Shown piece after piece: positions 9,456 to 18,265 of a DNA stretch of 18,265 bases. The stretch comes from Circinella umbellata (Eukaryota > Mucoromycota > Mucoromycetes > Mucorales > Lichtheimiaceae), in assembly GCA_025093555.1 (NCBI GenBank), contig JAIWNF010000170.1, forward strand, positions 1-18,265. Reading direction: 5' to 3'. The notes below the pieces were generated by a model. That model was not told where the DNA came from. It searched no databases and saw nothing but the letters and a program-made list of their open reading frames with translations. The stretch's first letter is position 1; the number at the start of each line of letters is the position of its first letter. A program made the translations under genes and the position numbers.

Positions 9456-10906
9456 AAAATCTATTTTTACTCATGTATCATCACCACGGGAACAACTTTT
9501 GTCTCTCATACGTAGCAACCATGATAACATGACACTTATTTTAACAAATGTAATACTTTATCTATAAATGAAACTTTCTATCATCCCCTAGTTTTCTAAA
9601 TACTTGCAAAAAAAAATTGACAACCATGCTTGGAATTCCATAATACATAAGTTTTTACTGTAGTGTATAAAAGTAAACAATTATTTTATAAACCTTACTA
9701 TAACTATTACATCTGGTATATCCACAATTTTTAAGCTTTTTAATACAGCCAATGATCTTATATTATCCATCTTATATATAGTGGTAGTAACAATAATAAT
9801 AAATCTATCTAAAGAAAGTTACGTGTGTAAACAATTGTATTACTTATCCACATAACGAACACTTTCTTTTTTTTAAAAAAGAAAAAAAAGAGAGCTATTC
9901 CTACTACCATTCCTCTGTATTTGTACGCACAAGATAAATACCTTTTTTTTGTATTAGATGTTATAATTTTATGTAGAACTGCATTCTTTATAAATCAGAC
10001 TGTCAATCAAAATGAAAGCAAAACAAGAAAGCATAATAACAAGATACGTAAATATTCAAGTCAAGCTTATATTAAGGTTTTACTCCCCATAAAAAAATAA
10101 AATAAACAAAAGCAATTCATTAGTCACAGTGGCAGATCGACAGTAACAACAACCGTATATGGAGAATATCATGGTGGAGTAGGCTCATTCTTACAAAACA
10201 ACAAAGCTATCACAAACTTATGATTATACGAACCTCCGCCAGCTATTAGCAGTAGCATAAATACTGCCGAAACGAAAATGGATTCAGCAACTGTACATTT
10301 GTTTAAACAGTAATTAAACTTCTCTTATATTACAATCATTTGTAAGTATTGCTTTTTTCCTTTTCTTTTAATAGACAATAGTATTGATATAATGTGATGA
10401 CATTTTTCAATCTGCTGTTGCTAATGGGGGGGGAATGACTATAATCCTACTAACTATTTGTATCATTTACTGGATTGACCACGTAATATTTCAAAACTCG
10501 ATACTTTTATCGGATCCCCGTACTTAGTGTTGAAAGATAAAGTAGAATTGTTATTCATGATCCATCAATGTGATAGGCTAGAAAATCTTTACATACTGTA
10601 GTAAAACAACTTCATCAAGAAAACCCATGTACTGTACCACCAAACTGTGAATATATAGTTATGTATTACATAAAGAATACGTCGCTCTATTTTTTTAATT
10701 TTGTTTTTTGCTGAACCAGATATCCACATACTTTGGCTTACTCGACTAAATAAAACCTAATATATCATTCTAATTCAGATTTCGATTAGGAGAGTCGGTA
10801 AAGCTACTTTGGAAAAACACTAATACTGAATGAACGTAGCAAATATTAATATCTACACTGTATCAGTTTGTTTCTAAAAAGAAGGGGAGTAATAAAAATA
10901 TATACA
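9456..10906. other. AT-rich intergenic DNA, no gene seen
   Basis: Stops occur densely in all frames, and I recognise no protein family. The only local structures are an A/T homopolymer inverted repeat near 9868-9893 and an 8-base G run near 10427-10434. I saw no tRNA-like T-loop or rRNA sequence. Confidence 0.6.
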
Positions 10907-10983
10907 TACTCCCTCTGTTTTCCTAAACGTTTTTAAAGATTAATGGATAGACTAGACATAATTTTTTGAAACAGAGTATTGTA
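10907..10983. mobile_element. Possible Stowaway/mariner-type miniature element (77 bp)
   Basis: The left end reads TACTCCCTCTGTTTTCCTAA. The right end, reverse-complemented, reads TACAATACTCTGTTTCA, so CTCTGTTT is shared in inverted orientation near both ends and both ends begin at TA. CTCCCTCCGTT-type ends with a TA target are known from plant Stowaway elements and mariner relatives, and the left end is a close match. The right end has diverged or carries an insertion. No coding capacity fits in 77 bp. Chance similarity is possible because only about 8-10 bases of the inverted repeat are firm. Confidence 0.35.
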
Positions 10984-11245
10984 CATCCATACTAAAAAAT
11001 GCCACTAATCGAAACTGATTTTATTTAGATTCATCGACTGGATGGTGAAGAATGACTTTTCCGACCACAACATAAAAATGTAATCATGTTCGTTGGTGAT
11101 ACGTGTAACACTCTTGTTTTTGTAGAAAAGAAAAGATCATTTATCTTTCGATTCGATCTTTTTCATCAAAATTTCTTGGTATCAAAAAGTTAAATTATAG
11201 AAGCAATAGGGTCAAGCGATCAATAATAGATCAAAATTTGATAGG

Positions 11246-12289
11246 TACAGCAGAGCCCCGTTAAATTCACATCTTTCTGTTAACTTTCGCAACTCATTAA
11301 TATTATGGAAAATCAGGGAACGATCATAAGAATTTTCAGATTCTTGTTTACTTTATTTTTAATATGATCAAAGGGATTGTAACCCTTAGCAGGAACGACA
11401 TTTATGAAATTCTCTTATACATTCATTATTTATTATACGTATTGTATTAGCTTTATATAAGAATAACTACATCCAGATAAGTATCACGTATTAAAAAAGA
11501 AAAAAGCCTAAAGGTCTTTGTCAGCCAACCAACTTACTTTGAAGTTTTGTCGCATAAACATGCAACTCGGCGGGTGGACCTCAGCAATTCGAGCTCTTGC
11601 AGATCCCTCTTTTCCATCAAGCCAATACTGTTAACTTGTACATGTTCCCTAAATTGACTTTCCCAACCATATAATAAAAATTTTAAAGTTATTTTGTTAG
11701 CTGCTATCATTTGAATAGTAAATAGTAGAAAAATATAATAGAATGTAAAGATAAGACCTATTAAAAGGGTGTAATAGAAGTATGTACTTGTATTTTTTTT
11801 TAATAATGTTATTGGAATTTATGTGAGATTATAAAAAGCTACATTGCTGTAGTACGTATATCAGCAACTTATGGTGCTTTATATAATTTTTCCAATGCTT
11901 TACGTAAGGTTATGTAACATAGATTTGCTGGCCATTGTTGTTATATATCTGTTTTTTTGTAATAGAGAGTACAACATAGGTGATATCATACAAAATCGGT
12001 AGGAATATTATGTTTTATTGCATACATAATATAAAATATAGCATGTATTCACGTATCATACACACATAATTGGACCATAGAATTTATTTCAATATCTGAT
12101 ATACATATTTGCTAGTTTATTCGCTATTACAAAAAAAAATAGCGTTCAAGTTGTATGTCTTTGTGTGATATATCATTATTCCTAAGTAGTTTACCCCGCC
12201 TTAAAAACGTTTAATTTGCTGTAGTATTCGATAATTTTCACAAAATAAAAAATGAAATGTAGTTTTGAAGTAAACGGGGTTTCCCTGTA
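11246..12289. mobile_element. Possible decayed pogo-like (Tc1/mariner superfamily) element
   Basis: The left end (11246-11271) starts TACAGCAGAGCCCCGTTAAA. The right end (12264-12289), reverse-complemented, starts TACAGGGAAACCCCGTTTAC. About 19 of the first 26 positions agree, including TACAG and CCCCGTT, and both ends abut TA. The left subterminal part repeats TTAA/TTCGCAACT-like words, as pogo-type ends of fungi often do. The 1-kb interior is AT-rich with no readable transposase, so this would be a non-autonomous or long-dead copy, or two separate element ends. Identification rests on end similarity alone. Confidence 0.4.
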
Positions 12290-14110
12290 TATATACATTA
12301 CTTTTCACAATGTACCACTATATGCTCAGAGGCATCAGGAACAGCGCATTCTTCAATTTAATAAGTATGTATACTCAAAAATTTAGCTAGTTCAGAGCAA
12401 CCATACGAGTTATTTTACATGTTTTTGCTTCGGTGACATCATATTGTTCATGTAAAAAGCTTGATCATGTTCAATAATCTTGAAGAGAATTTTGTTGTGG
12501 GACTTTATATTAAAATATTGAGTAAATGACATACTTTTCGATGATTTTTTTTTTGGCTTGTGAATATTTGGCTTGCTGAAATATTGTGGTCAGGAGAACA
12601 TATACCTATAAAGTTTTACAATTGTTCCTTTAAGAGGCACATTGCTGAAAAGAATAAATAATGGCTTTTGTTCTTCCCAAAAAATATGTCCCACCGTTTC
12701 TCGTGTCACTGAATAGTAATAACACTATTGTTTTTTTATTCATATTTGGATTTCTTCATTAATAATGACATGAACCGATCTCCGACGTATTAAGATGAAA
12801 GCCTTAAAAGAGGTATAAAGAATATTTGTGCGCTACATGTTTTTATCTATATTTTCCATTTTTTAAAATTCCTTGACCTACCTATCTGAAACAAGGATGA
12901 GCTTAAAAAAAGGTATAGGCATTTGTTTGTTTTTAATTTGAGAATGTAAGGTTTTGCATAAAGAGGGGCAGTTATAACAATTTTGGAAAGTAATATTCCA
13001 TATTAGTTATAGCTCCACTGACTATACTTTTAATGTTCTAGTGAGGGACATATCTAGTTTGTAAAACGTCAAACCGACATTGGATTAGCCAGCTTATTGT
13101 TAAGACTTAGATTAACCCAAGTAATCGGAAAATACTTAATTTCAAAAATATTACAAGAGAGTAAATTGGACCACTTTTTTTTTTGTTTCTGTGGCAATTA
13201 AACAGTGAAAAGGATATGCTACCTCAATTGGTATATAGTAAGTTTTGATGTATATGTGCGTGTTTACACGCCGCCGACTCTTGCTACCATCATCGTTTTT
13301 ATTGTTTGTACCAAAATTTTTATTTTTGCTTTCTTCAATTTGTAGCACATTCCTTTTCAGTATGTTGTCGGTGAGCGTTTTAAAACGTAACTTTTTATAT
13401 TCTCAAGTTCAACGAACGATGCAACAATTGCCGCTGATATTCTGTGCTTTCTTTTTTATTATATAATTACCTCGTTTTCTAGTTAACCTAGTATGACTCA
13501 AATTTCTACAATTCCTTCCATACACTCTGATTTTGTTGCTCTATATCATGATAATATATCACAGTAAAAGAAAAAAAAAAACTCCCATCATCCATGCTGC
13601 TCAGTGTATAAATAAAGAAACAGGGAGGCTGGTGAGCTTTTTTTATTGTCGTGCATTTAAAAAAATTCTATGGGTATACCCGTTTGTATTACACATTTAA
13701 GCATATATATATATAACAATCTCACTTCGGGAAAACTATATACAGTATATCTATAGCTGTCCACATAAGAAGGAGATTCGGGATAATATGTTACCAACTC
13801 TCATCGTTGTCTGGTGTGTAACAAAAAAAAAGGAGTAAATAATTATGGTGAAGAAAAAATAATTTATCGCCATTGTGCAACCAATTTCAAATTTCGCCAC
13901 ATGGCTTCATACATAGAGTTACTGTCTTTATTTGGCGCGCATGTTTTTGTTTTAAGAAAAATTGAATAAGGTAACACCTGATAAATAAATCCAATTTAGT
14001 TTGCTTTCTTTTCTTTTATTAATAAGATTATAATAAAAAGTATGCATTGTTTATTACAAATGACTATCATTTGCCTCAATAGTAAACCAATATAATATAA
14101 TTGTGACGCA

Positions 14111-14137
14111 AGTCTTATAATATGGTGATATAAGACT
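14111..14137. repeat. 9-bp inverted repeat with 9-nt loop
   Basis: AGTCTTATA (14111-14119) is followed by nine bases and then its perfect complement TATAAGACT (14129-14137). There is no adjacent gene and no T-run after it, so a terminator role is not supported. It may be chance in AT-rich DNA. Confidence 0.4.
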
Positions 14138-14943
14138 GGTTCATCAAACGATGTTGGTGGTGTCAGAAGGAGGGAAAATGATGATATGGTATGGTATAGT
14201 GAGACAATATTCTTCGAATAGCCTTATTACCATAGATATGATCTTGAAGGTTCGGGTACCTTAAACTTAATATTTTCAGTTTCTCTTTCAATAAACCCCA
14301 AAAAGAGTATTATAATTACTATACATGCATATATGTTGTGTATGTACAAAACGCCCATGTTTTGTATAACAATAATAATAATGTAGCTTATTTTTTACTT
14401 TATGTAATTCTTCTTGTTAAAGCGATGGAATTTTTCAATAAGACGATCAATAATTCCTGGGTCCTGCTACGTTGTCGTGAAAAGCTTTGTTTATAAATAC
14501 AAATATCTATAAAAAATATTTATCGATTTTTTGAAGCTGTATCGTCGCTGTTACAATAAGAAAAAAGGGGGCAGTAAATTCCATAAAAACATCTAAGCTT
14601 AAATACGCCATAAATCAGTAACATAATGTTAATATTAAGCTGTTTGAAAAACAATTGTAGACCACGCTTTCAATGGATCCCCAAAAGAGCATAATAAAGT
14701 GAAACACTCCAATGAATAGTTGATGGATCGACAACAAAACCTAACAAAACACTTGACGTATGGTATGTAAAGAATATAACCGGCGCCTTAAAAAAAACCA
14801 GGAACAAAAACAAGGGTGGCTCAGAAAAGAAAAAAGAAGTCTTGTTTTTAAGAATATAAAAAAGACCATTGATAAAAAAAAATGAAAATAGAAGCTTGAG
14901 AAAAATAAAGTTGTCGTATAGTAATTAGCCAAATATGAATGAT

Positions 14944-14977
14944 CGGGTGCAACCATGGAAATATTGCTCCGCACCCG
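14944..14977. repeat. GC-rich 7-bp inverted repeat
   Basis: CGGGTGC (14944-14950) and GCACCCG (14971-14977) are perfect complements 20 nt apart. They stand out against very AT-rich surroundings. They could be a remnant of a mobile-element end or a small structured RNA; nothing else supports either. Confidence 0.4.
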
Positions 14978-15773
14978 CATAATATCTCCCTTCACCCCAA
15001 TCTTAATTTTTTTTGGGGGGAGGTCAAAGAGAACAACAATAAAGAATGAAAAAGAAAACCTTATTGTTCATAATAATTAGGTATGACAAATAAGTAAAAA
15101 CGACTTGATTTCACGTTTCCCTAGTTACTCTTTTATCATATATCTCAACGTGTTAATATTACTTAACATTGACCCAAAGTAATTTATGGTTTTGTTTTAT
15201 TATTGGTAACAAGAGAACGGGCCTCTCATTTAATTATTTTATTATTATTGTTTCCTACCGTTTTACCGTACTTTTGCAAAATGGAACTAAATGCTAAGTA
15301 GCAGTCTTTCATGCAAAAGAAAAAAAGTTTGATTTGAATAAGCTTTTTTCTACATTTTTTTTGTTTTTTTATGAAATCTGGACCCATAATTTTTATTATT
15401 ATTGCAGTGTTTCATATTCAATTGGAAACGAATTACACATGGTTGACGGTTTTAGGAATAATATTTGATGAAAAAGGGCTTTTGTGCGTGATAAGTAATA
15501 ATAATCCGTCGATTGCGGAAAAACAATCCTCTTATAATACATATTATAATAAAAGACAAATGTTATTGAGACGGAGATGTTTGTTGTCACACACAGTGTT
15601 GGTATAGAAATCAAAAAAAGGTCCATTATATGTTCAATAGAACCCTGGGTCCTGCTGAATTATTATATTATAGATGAACGTTTTTTTATGTTGTTACGCA
15701 GAAAAGAAACAGAAGATTCGATAATAAATGCACCCGGGCCATTATCTTTATATATGCGACTTTATTTCAATGG

Positions 15774-15854
15774 TATAAATACAGCCTTCAGATCTGATCT
15801 TGTTTTTTTTTTTTTTTGTTCTTCCCCCTTTCCATTTCTTTTACCTATATAAAA
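15774..15854 (+). promoter_or_regulatory. Core promoter of the secreted DPBB gene: two TATA elements and a pyrimidine tract
   Basis: TATAAATA lies at 15774-15781 and TATATAAAA at 15846-15854. Between them is a pyrimidine-rich tract (15803-15842) that starts with 15 T. The ATG at 15966 is 112 nt beyond the second TATA, a normal leader length for a fungal gene if transcription starts about 30-60 nt downstream. Strong TATA plus a CT tract is typical of highly expressed fungal genes. Which TATA is used cannot be seen. Confidence 0.5.
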
Positions 15855-15965
15855 AAGATACGAGCTGTGCTCTATTTTATTTTATTTTTTGAACCAACTT
15901 TTCTAAAAAAAAAAAACTTTTTATTAAACCCCCCATTACATTCCCTTTTTGTGATATTTTTAAAG

Positions 15966-17073
15966 ATGGCATCTTCAAAACATCTTATTGCTTTATTCAT
16001 TCTCGTTGCTTGCTTAAGCTTGGTCTTAGCTGCTCCTTTACCTGTTGAACGTCGTTCTCTTCATAAACGTTGTCATCATAAAGATCGTCACCATGCTGGC
16101 ACTGGATACTATAAGGATGATTCCAAGGAAGAACATCAAGATGATGATGATGAAAAAGAAGAAGAAAAGTCGCATGGTCACTATAAGCCTGAAAAACCTT
16201 CCACGACTACAACAACAACAACTACTACTATTAAGCATGTTCCAACCCATACTACCGATGAAGAAAAAGTTGCCGAACCAACCACTACTATCACTACTAC
16301 TACTACTAAGCCTCGTGCACCAACACATACTACTACAACTGAAGCTGAAGAAGCTACTACAACAACCACTACTACTACCGAAAAGCCTACCACAACAACT
16401 ACAACCGAAAAGCCTACCACAACAACCACAACCGAAGAACCAACAACCACAACTACTACTACCACTAAAGCTCACACTACAACTACAACAACTGAAGCAC
16501 CTGAACCTACCTCGGGCGGCGGCGGTGGTGGATCCGGTGGTGACTATTCTGGTCAAGGTAAATAAATTAAATTTACTCTCAGTGTTCTATTTCGTTTCTT
16601 TATAACATGATTTCTTTACTAAAAAAACTTTCTATATTGTTATTTTAATTATTATTAGGTACATGGTATGATGTTGGCTTAGGTTCCTGCGGTACAACCA
16701 ATAGTAATTCAGAATTAGTTGCTGCTTTGAACTATATTCAAATTGAAAATGGTGCTAACCCTAACAATAACCCCAAGTGTGGTGACAAAATTGATATCAA
16801 TGGTCCCAATGGTTCTTCCGTTACTGTAACCATTGTTGATACGGTATGTTCATTAAATTTTTAGCGTCCTTGTTACATTTTTAATTTAATCGATATAATA
16901 ATATTTTGTTGTTGTTGTCTTTGATGGAATTAATAACCTAACTTTTAATTTATTTAATGATAATATAGTGCCCCACTTGTGATTATGGCGATATCGATTT
17001 AAGCCCTGCTGCTTTCCAAAAGCTTGCAGACTTAAATGATGGTCGTATCGAAATCAACTGGAGTTACGCTTAA
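15966..17073 (+). CDS. Secreted Thr-rich protein with C-terminal double-psi beta-barrel (RlpA/expansin-like) domain
   Basis: There are three exons: 15966..16557, 16659..16843 and 16969..17073, joined across GT..AG introns of 101 and 125 nt, giving 293 aa. The ATG at 15966 is chosen because it begins a classic signal peptide (KHLIALFILVACLSLVLA then APLP). The frame is open 50 codons farther up, but that part is low-complexity leader. After cleavage come dibasic sites (VERR, LHKR) suited to a Kex2-type protease, a His/Asp/Glu-rich segment (about 36-75), a Thr-rich stalk with Pro, Glu and Lys (about 79-178) probably O-mannosylated, and a Gly/Ser linker. Exons 2 and 3 encode the DPBB domain: GTWYDVGLGSCG, PKCGDKIDING, TIVDTCPTCDYGDIDLSPAAF, INWSY. 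The four Cys and the Asp in DIDLS match fungal RlpA-like/riboflavin-aldehyde-forming-enzyme-like proteins. The likely place is cell wall or outside; enzymatic activity is not established for such proteins. No GPI signal is seen. Confidence 0.9.
16380..16460 (+). repeat. 27-bp tandem repeat in the Thr-rich stalk
   Basis: Units at 16380-16406 and 16407-16433 each encode EKPTTTTTT and differ by about one base. A third, degenerate unit (EEPTTTTTT) follows at 16434-16460. It sits inside a wider ACT/ACA/ACC tract (about 16200-16500). Such in-frame repeats usually vary in number between strains and set stalk length. Long open frames in the other two frames and on the opposite strand here are by-products of the repeat. 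Confidence 0.75.
16558..16658 (+). other. Intron 1 of the DPBB gene
   Basis: The intron is 101 nt, from GTAAAT to TTAG, with TACTAA at 16617-16622 as a likely branch site about 36 nt before the acceptor. It splits the Gly codon (phase 1) exactly between the linker and the DPBB domain. In-frame stops inside it confirm that it must be removed. Confidence 0.85.
16844..16968 (+). other. Intron 2 of the DPBB gene
   Basis: The intron is 125 nt, from GTATGT to ATAG, with CTAAC at 16938-16942 as a likely branch site. Phase 0. Joining ..VDT to CPTC.. restores the conserved Cys motif of the domain, which supports the boundaries. Confidence 0.85.
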
Positions 17074-17900
17074 ATTGTACTAGTATAAAACACTTGTTAT
17101 GTATGCTATATACAACAACATCATCATCCCCTCCCCTTCACAATCCTTTTTGTACTTTTTACCAGCACCTAGATTAATTTCTTTCAATGGGTCTCTTTCT
17201 GTCTATCTTCTATTGTGCAATTATATTGTTCTTTATATATATATATATCATATAAGAAAGCTATAAAGGTTTTAAATCTTTAATACTTTTTTATTTTCTC
17301 TCCCATAATAATTACACAAATATTCACGACGACAAAAAATGAACCACATGTATATTACTATTAGTAGAAATAGAAAGCAGTGCTTTTCCATATCTCTATT
17401 TTTTGCTGGTCAAATATTAAGAAATATAAAATATATATATTACGTAGAAAAAATGTCGATTCATCAATATACAATTCTCCTCACTTGTCTTTTTTTTTGT
17501 CATTGTTTATTTATTTACGTACGTTATAAATTATTTTTCTGCTATTGTTACGAGCAACAAACAAAATTTGATTTCAATAAGATACATACAAGAAAAGAAA
17601 ACATTTATATTTATATAATACGTCAAAAAAAAACTAAGACAAGGTCAATCTAATGTCAGTTTTAAATACAACGATCGAAAGAGTGAAAAAAAAAGTGTGT
17701 GGGTGAATGATAATAATATTACAAATACATTAAACAAAAGTAATAGAAAAGAAGGAGGAGGTTAAAAAGATCAGAACTAAAAGAAAAAGAAGAATAATAT
17801 ATAATTATAAATATCCACAATGTGATAAATTATATTATTAATATGAAAATGAATTATTAAGTATCATGATAATGATTATTATTGTTATTATTATAATTGT
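17074..17900. other. AT-rich spacer between convergent genes
   Basis: This holds the 3' flank of the DPBB gene (CCCTCCCC-rich patch near 17120-17140, T-rich runs, TA dinucleotide run at about 17236-17250) and, near 17866-17900, ATT repeats just past the flippase stop. The open frame at 17339-17653 is Ile/Tyr/Lys/Phe-rich, resembles no family and is probably chance. No clear polyadenylation signal can be singled out in this AT-rich DNA. Confidence 0.55.
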
Positions 17901-18265
17901 TTATCGGAAGGTCTGGAACCATTTTTTTATAGAATTTTTACTCGAAGTACTATGTTCATTTTTTGATATTGAGTTATTTTTCTTATTCTTTTTACGTTGT
18001 TGCTTGTCAAACTTTTCAACATGTCGTACTGTATGCATAACATCGGCATACCACCATTGTTTGACAAATACCACGACATATCTTGGTAAAAATGAAACAA
18101 TCGTTGACAATAATAAAATCAGCCAAAAGGACCAACCGCCGTATAGCATATGACCCATACCATAGATATTGACATCTTTAAATAGTCCATAGATCAATAC
18201 CCATAAGAAAGCAATAAGTAATTCCGCGATAACGAAAAAGAATTGGAACCACGTCCAATAATAAG
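17901..18265 (-). CDS. P4-type ATPase (phospholipid flippase), C-terminal end only
   Basis: The frame is open from the window end (last full codon 18263-18261) to TAA at 17901-17903, giving 120 residues. The gene continues beyond the window. It reads YYWTWFQFFFVIAELLIAFL, then LIYGLFKDVNIYG, then GGWSFWLILLLSTIVSFLPR and YVVVFVKQWWYADVMHTV, and ends in a charged tail rich in Lys, Asn and Ser. The order of a hydrophobic segment, a loop, FWL plus a hydrophobic segment ending in LPR(Y/F), then a cytosolic tail is the usual end of Drs2/Dnf/Neo1-type P4-ATPases. These enzymes move phospholipids to the cytosolic leaflet of plasma membrane or Golgi/endosome membranes. The subclass cannot be told because the catalytic DKTG and N-domain parts lie outside. 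The nearest in-frame ATG is internal and is not a start. Confidence 0.8.
   Translation of the reverse strand, partial: YYWTWFQFFFVIAELLIAFLWVLIYGLFKDVNIYGMGHMLYGGWSFWLILLLSTIVSFLPRYVVVFVKQWWYADVMHTVRHVEKFDKQQRKKNKKNNSISKNEHSTSSKNSIKKWFQTFR

Larger units (their letters stand above)
12290..15773. other. AT-rich intergenic DNA, no supportable gene
   Basis: This is a long stretch with many short, low-complexity open frames and no recognised domain. Points of structure are a 34-codon frame beginning right after a splice-acceptor-like tract (13362-13466), a 9-bp hairpin at 14111-14137, a GC-rich inverted repeat at 14944-14977, and a 12-bp direct repeat (CTGGGTCCTGCT) near 14457 and 15643. Fairly long frames near 14741-14995 and 15371-15852 encode mostly Phe/Leu/Ile/Lys strings without family resemblance. 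Confidence 0.5.

Noticed and set aside
14240..14265. tRNA-like T-loop (GGTTCGGGTACC)
   Set aside because: No acceptor stem, D-arm or anticodon arm at the proper spacing; it is a short near-palindrome only.
14740..14995. 84-residue minus-strand frame rich in Phe/Leu
   Set aside because: Reflects A-runs read on the other strand; no membrane-protein family signature beyond hydrophobicity.
9456..15773. CRISPR array, rRNA genes or telomeric repeats
   Set aside because: No regularly spaced repeats, no rRNA-like conserved sequence and no TTAGGG-type runs were seen here or at the window start.
15371..15852. Two overlapping 78- and 91-residue frames upstream of the DPBB gene
   Set aside because: Low-complexity composition, no family resemblance, and the second overlaps the TATA/pyrimidine promoter of the DPBB gene.
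16038..16605. Long open frames on the opposite strand and in another plus frame over the Thr-rich stalk (poly-Ser/Cys, poly-Val, poly-Leu/Gln)
   Set aside because: They are by-products of the ACT/ACA/ACC triplet repeat. The real gene has a signal peptide, introns and a conserved C-terminal domain in its own frame.
17339..17653. 104-residue frame between the DPBB gene and the flippase
   Set aside because: Ile/Tyr/Lys/Phe-rich string typical of AT-rich DNA, with no domain, no clear promoter, and lying in the 3' flank of two convergent genes.

Overview
The window looks like nuclear DNA of a fungus, most likely an early-diverging (Mucoromycota-type) one. It is very AT-rich, its introns are about 80-105 nt long with GT..AG ends and CTAAC/TACTAA-like branch points, and its promoters are TATA-bearing and pyrimidine-rich. 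Its recognisable products are a fungal AVT3/AVT4-type vacuolar amino-acid transporter, a secreted Thr-rich double-psi beta-barrel (DPBB) protein and the end of a P4-type lipid flippase. The species cannot be named from the sequence.

Layout. Bases 1-9455 are one roughly 3.6-kb unit written three times in alternating orientation: arm A (1-2242, minus, cut by the window edge), arm B (2339-5814, plus) and arm C (5889-9455, minus). The fold-back centres lie near 2290 and 5851, with unpaired spacers of 96 and 74 nt. Each arm carries the same five-exon transporter gene, including a 22-nt micro-exon. Arm A lacks the 3' part. Arms B and C are full length, but each is broken by different single-base indels. 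Position by position, at least one copy keeps the frame, and a merged reading gives one protein of about 801 aa. Only arm C runs on into unique flanking DNA. The structure is either a very recent inverted triplication or, more probably, an amplification or assembly artefact at a contig end over a single-copy gene.

From 9456 to about 15770 there are 6.3 kb of AT-rich DNA without a supportable gene. It holds a 77-bp Stowaway/mariner-like miniature element, the two ends of a decayed roughly 1.04-kb pogo-like element, a 12-bp direct repeat and small hairpins.

From 15774 to 17073 lies a well-formed three-exon gene for a secreted protein: signal peptide, dibasic processing sites, acidic/His region, about 100 residues of Thr-rich stalk, Gly linker and a C-terminal DPBB domain encoded by exons 2 and 3. 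From 17074 to 17900 is an AT-rich spacer between two convergent genes. From 17901 to the window end is the C-terminal end of a P4-ATPase on the minus strand.

The three genes have no obvious joint pathway. What they share is the cell envelope and membranes: vacuolar amino-acid export, the cell surface and lipid asymmetry.
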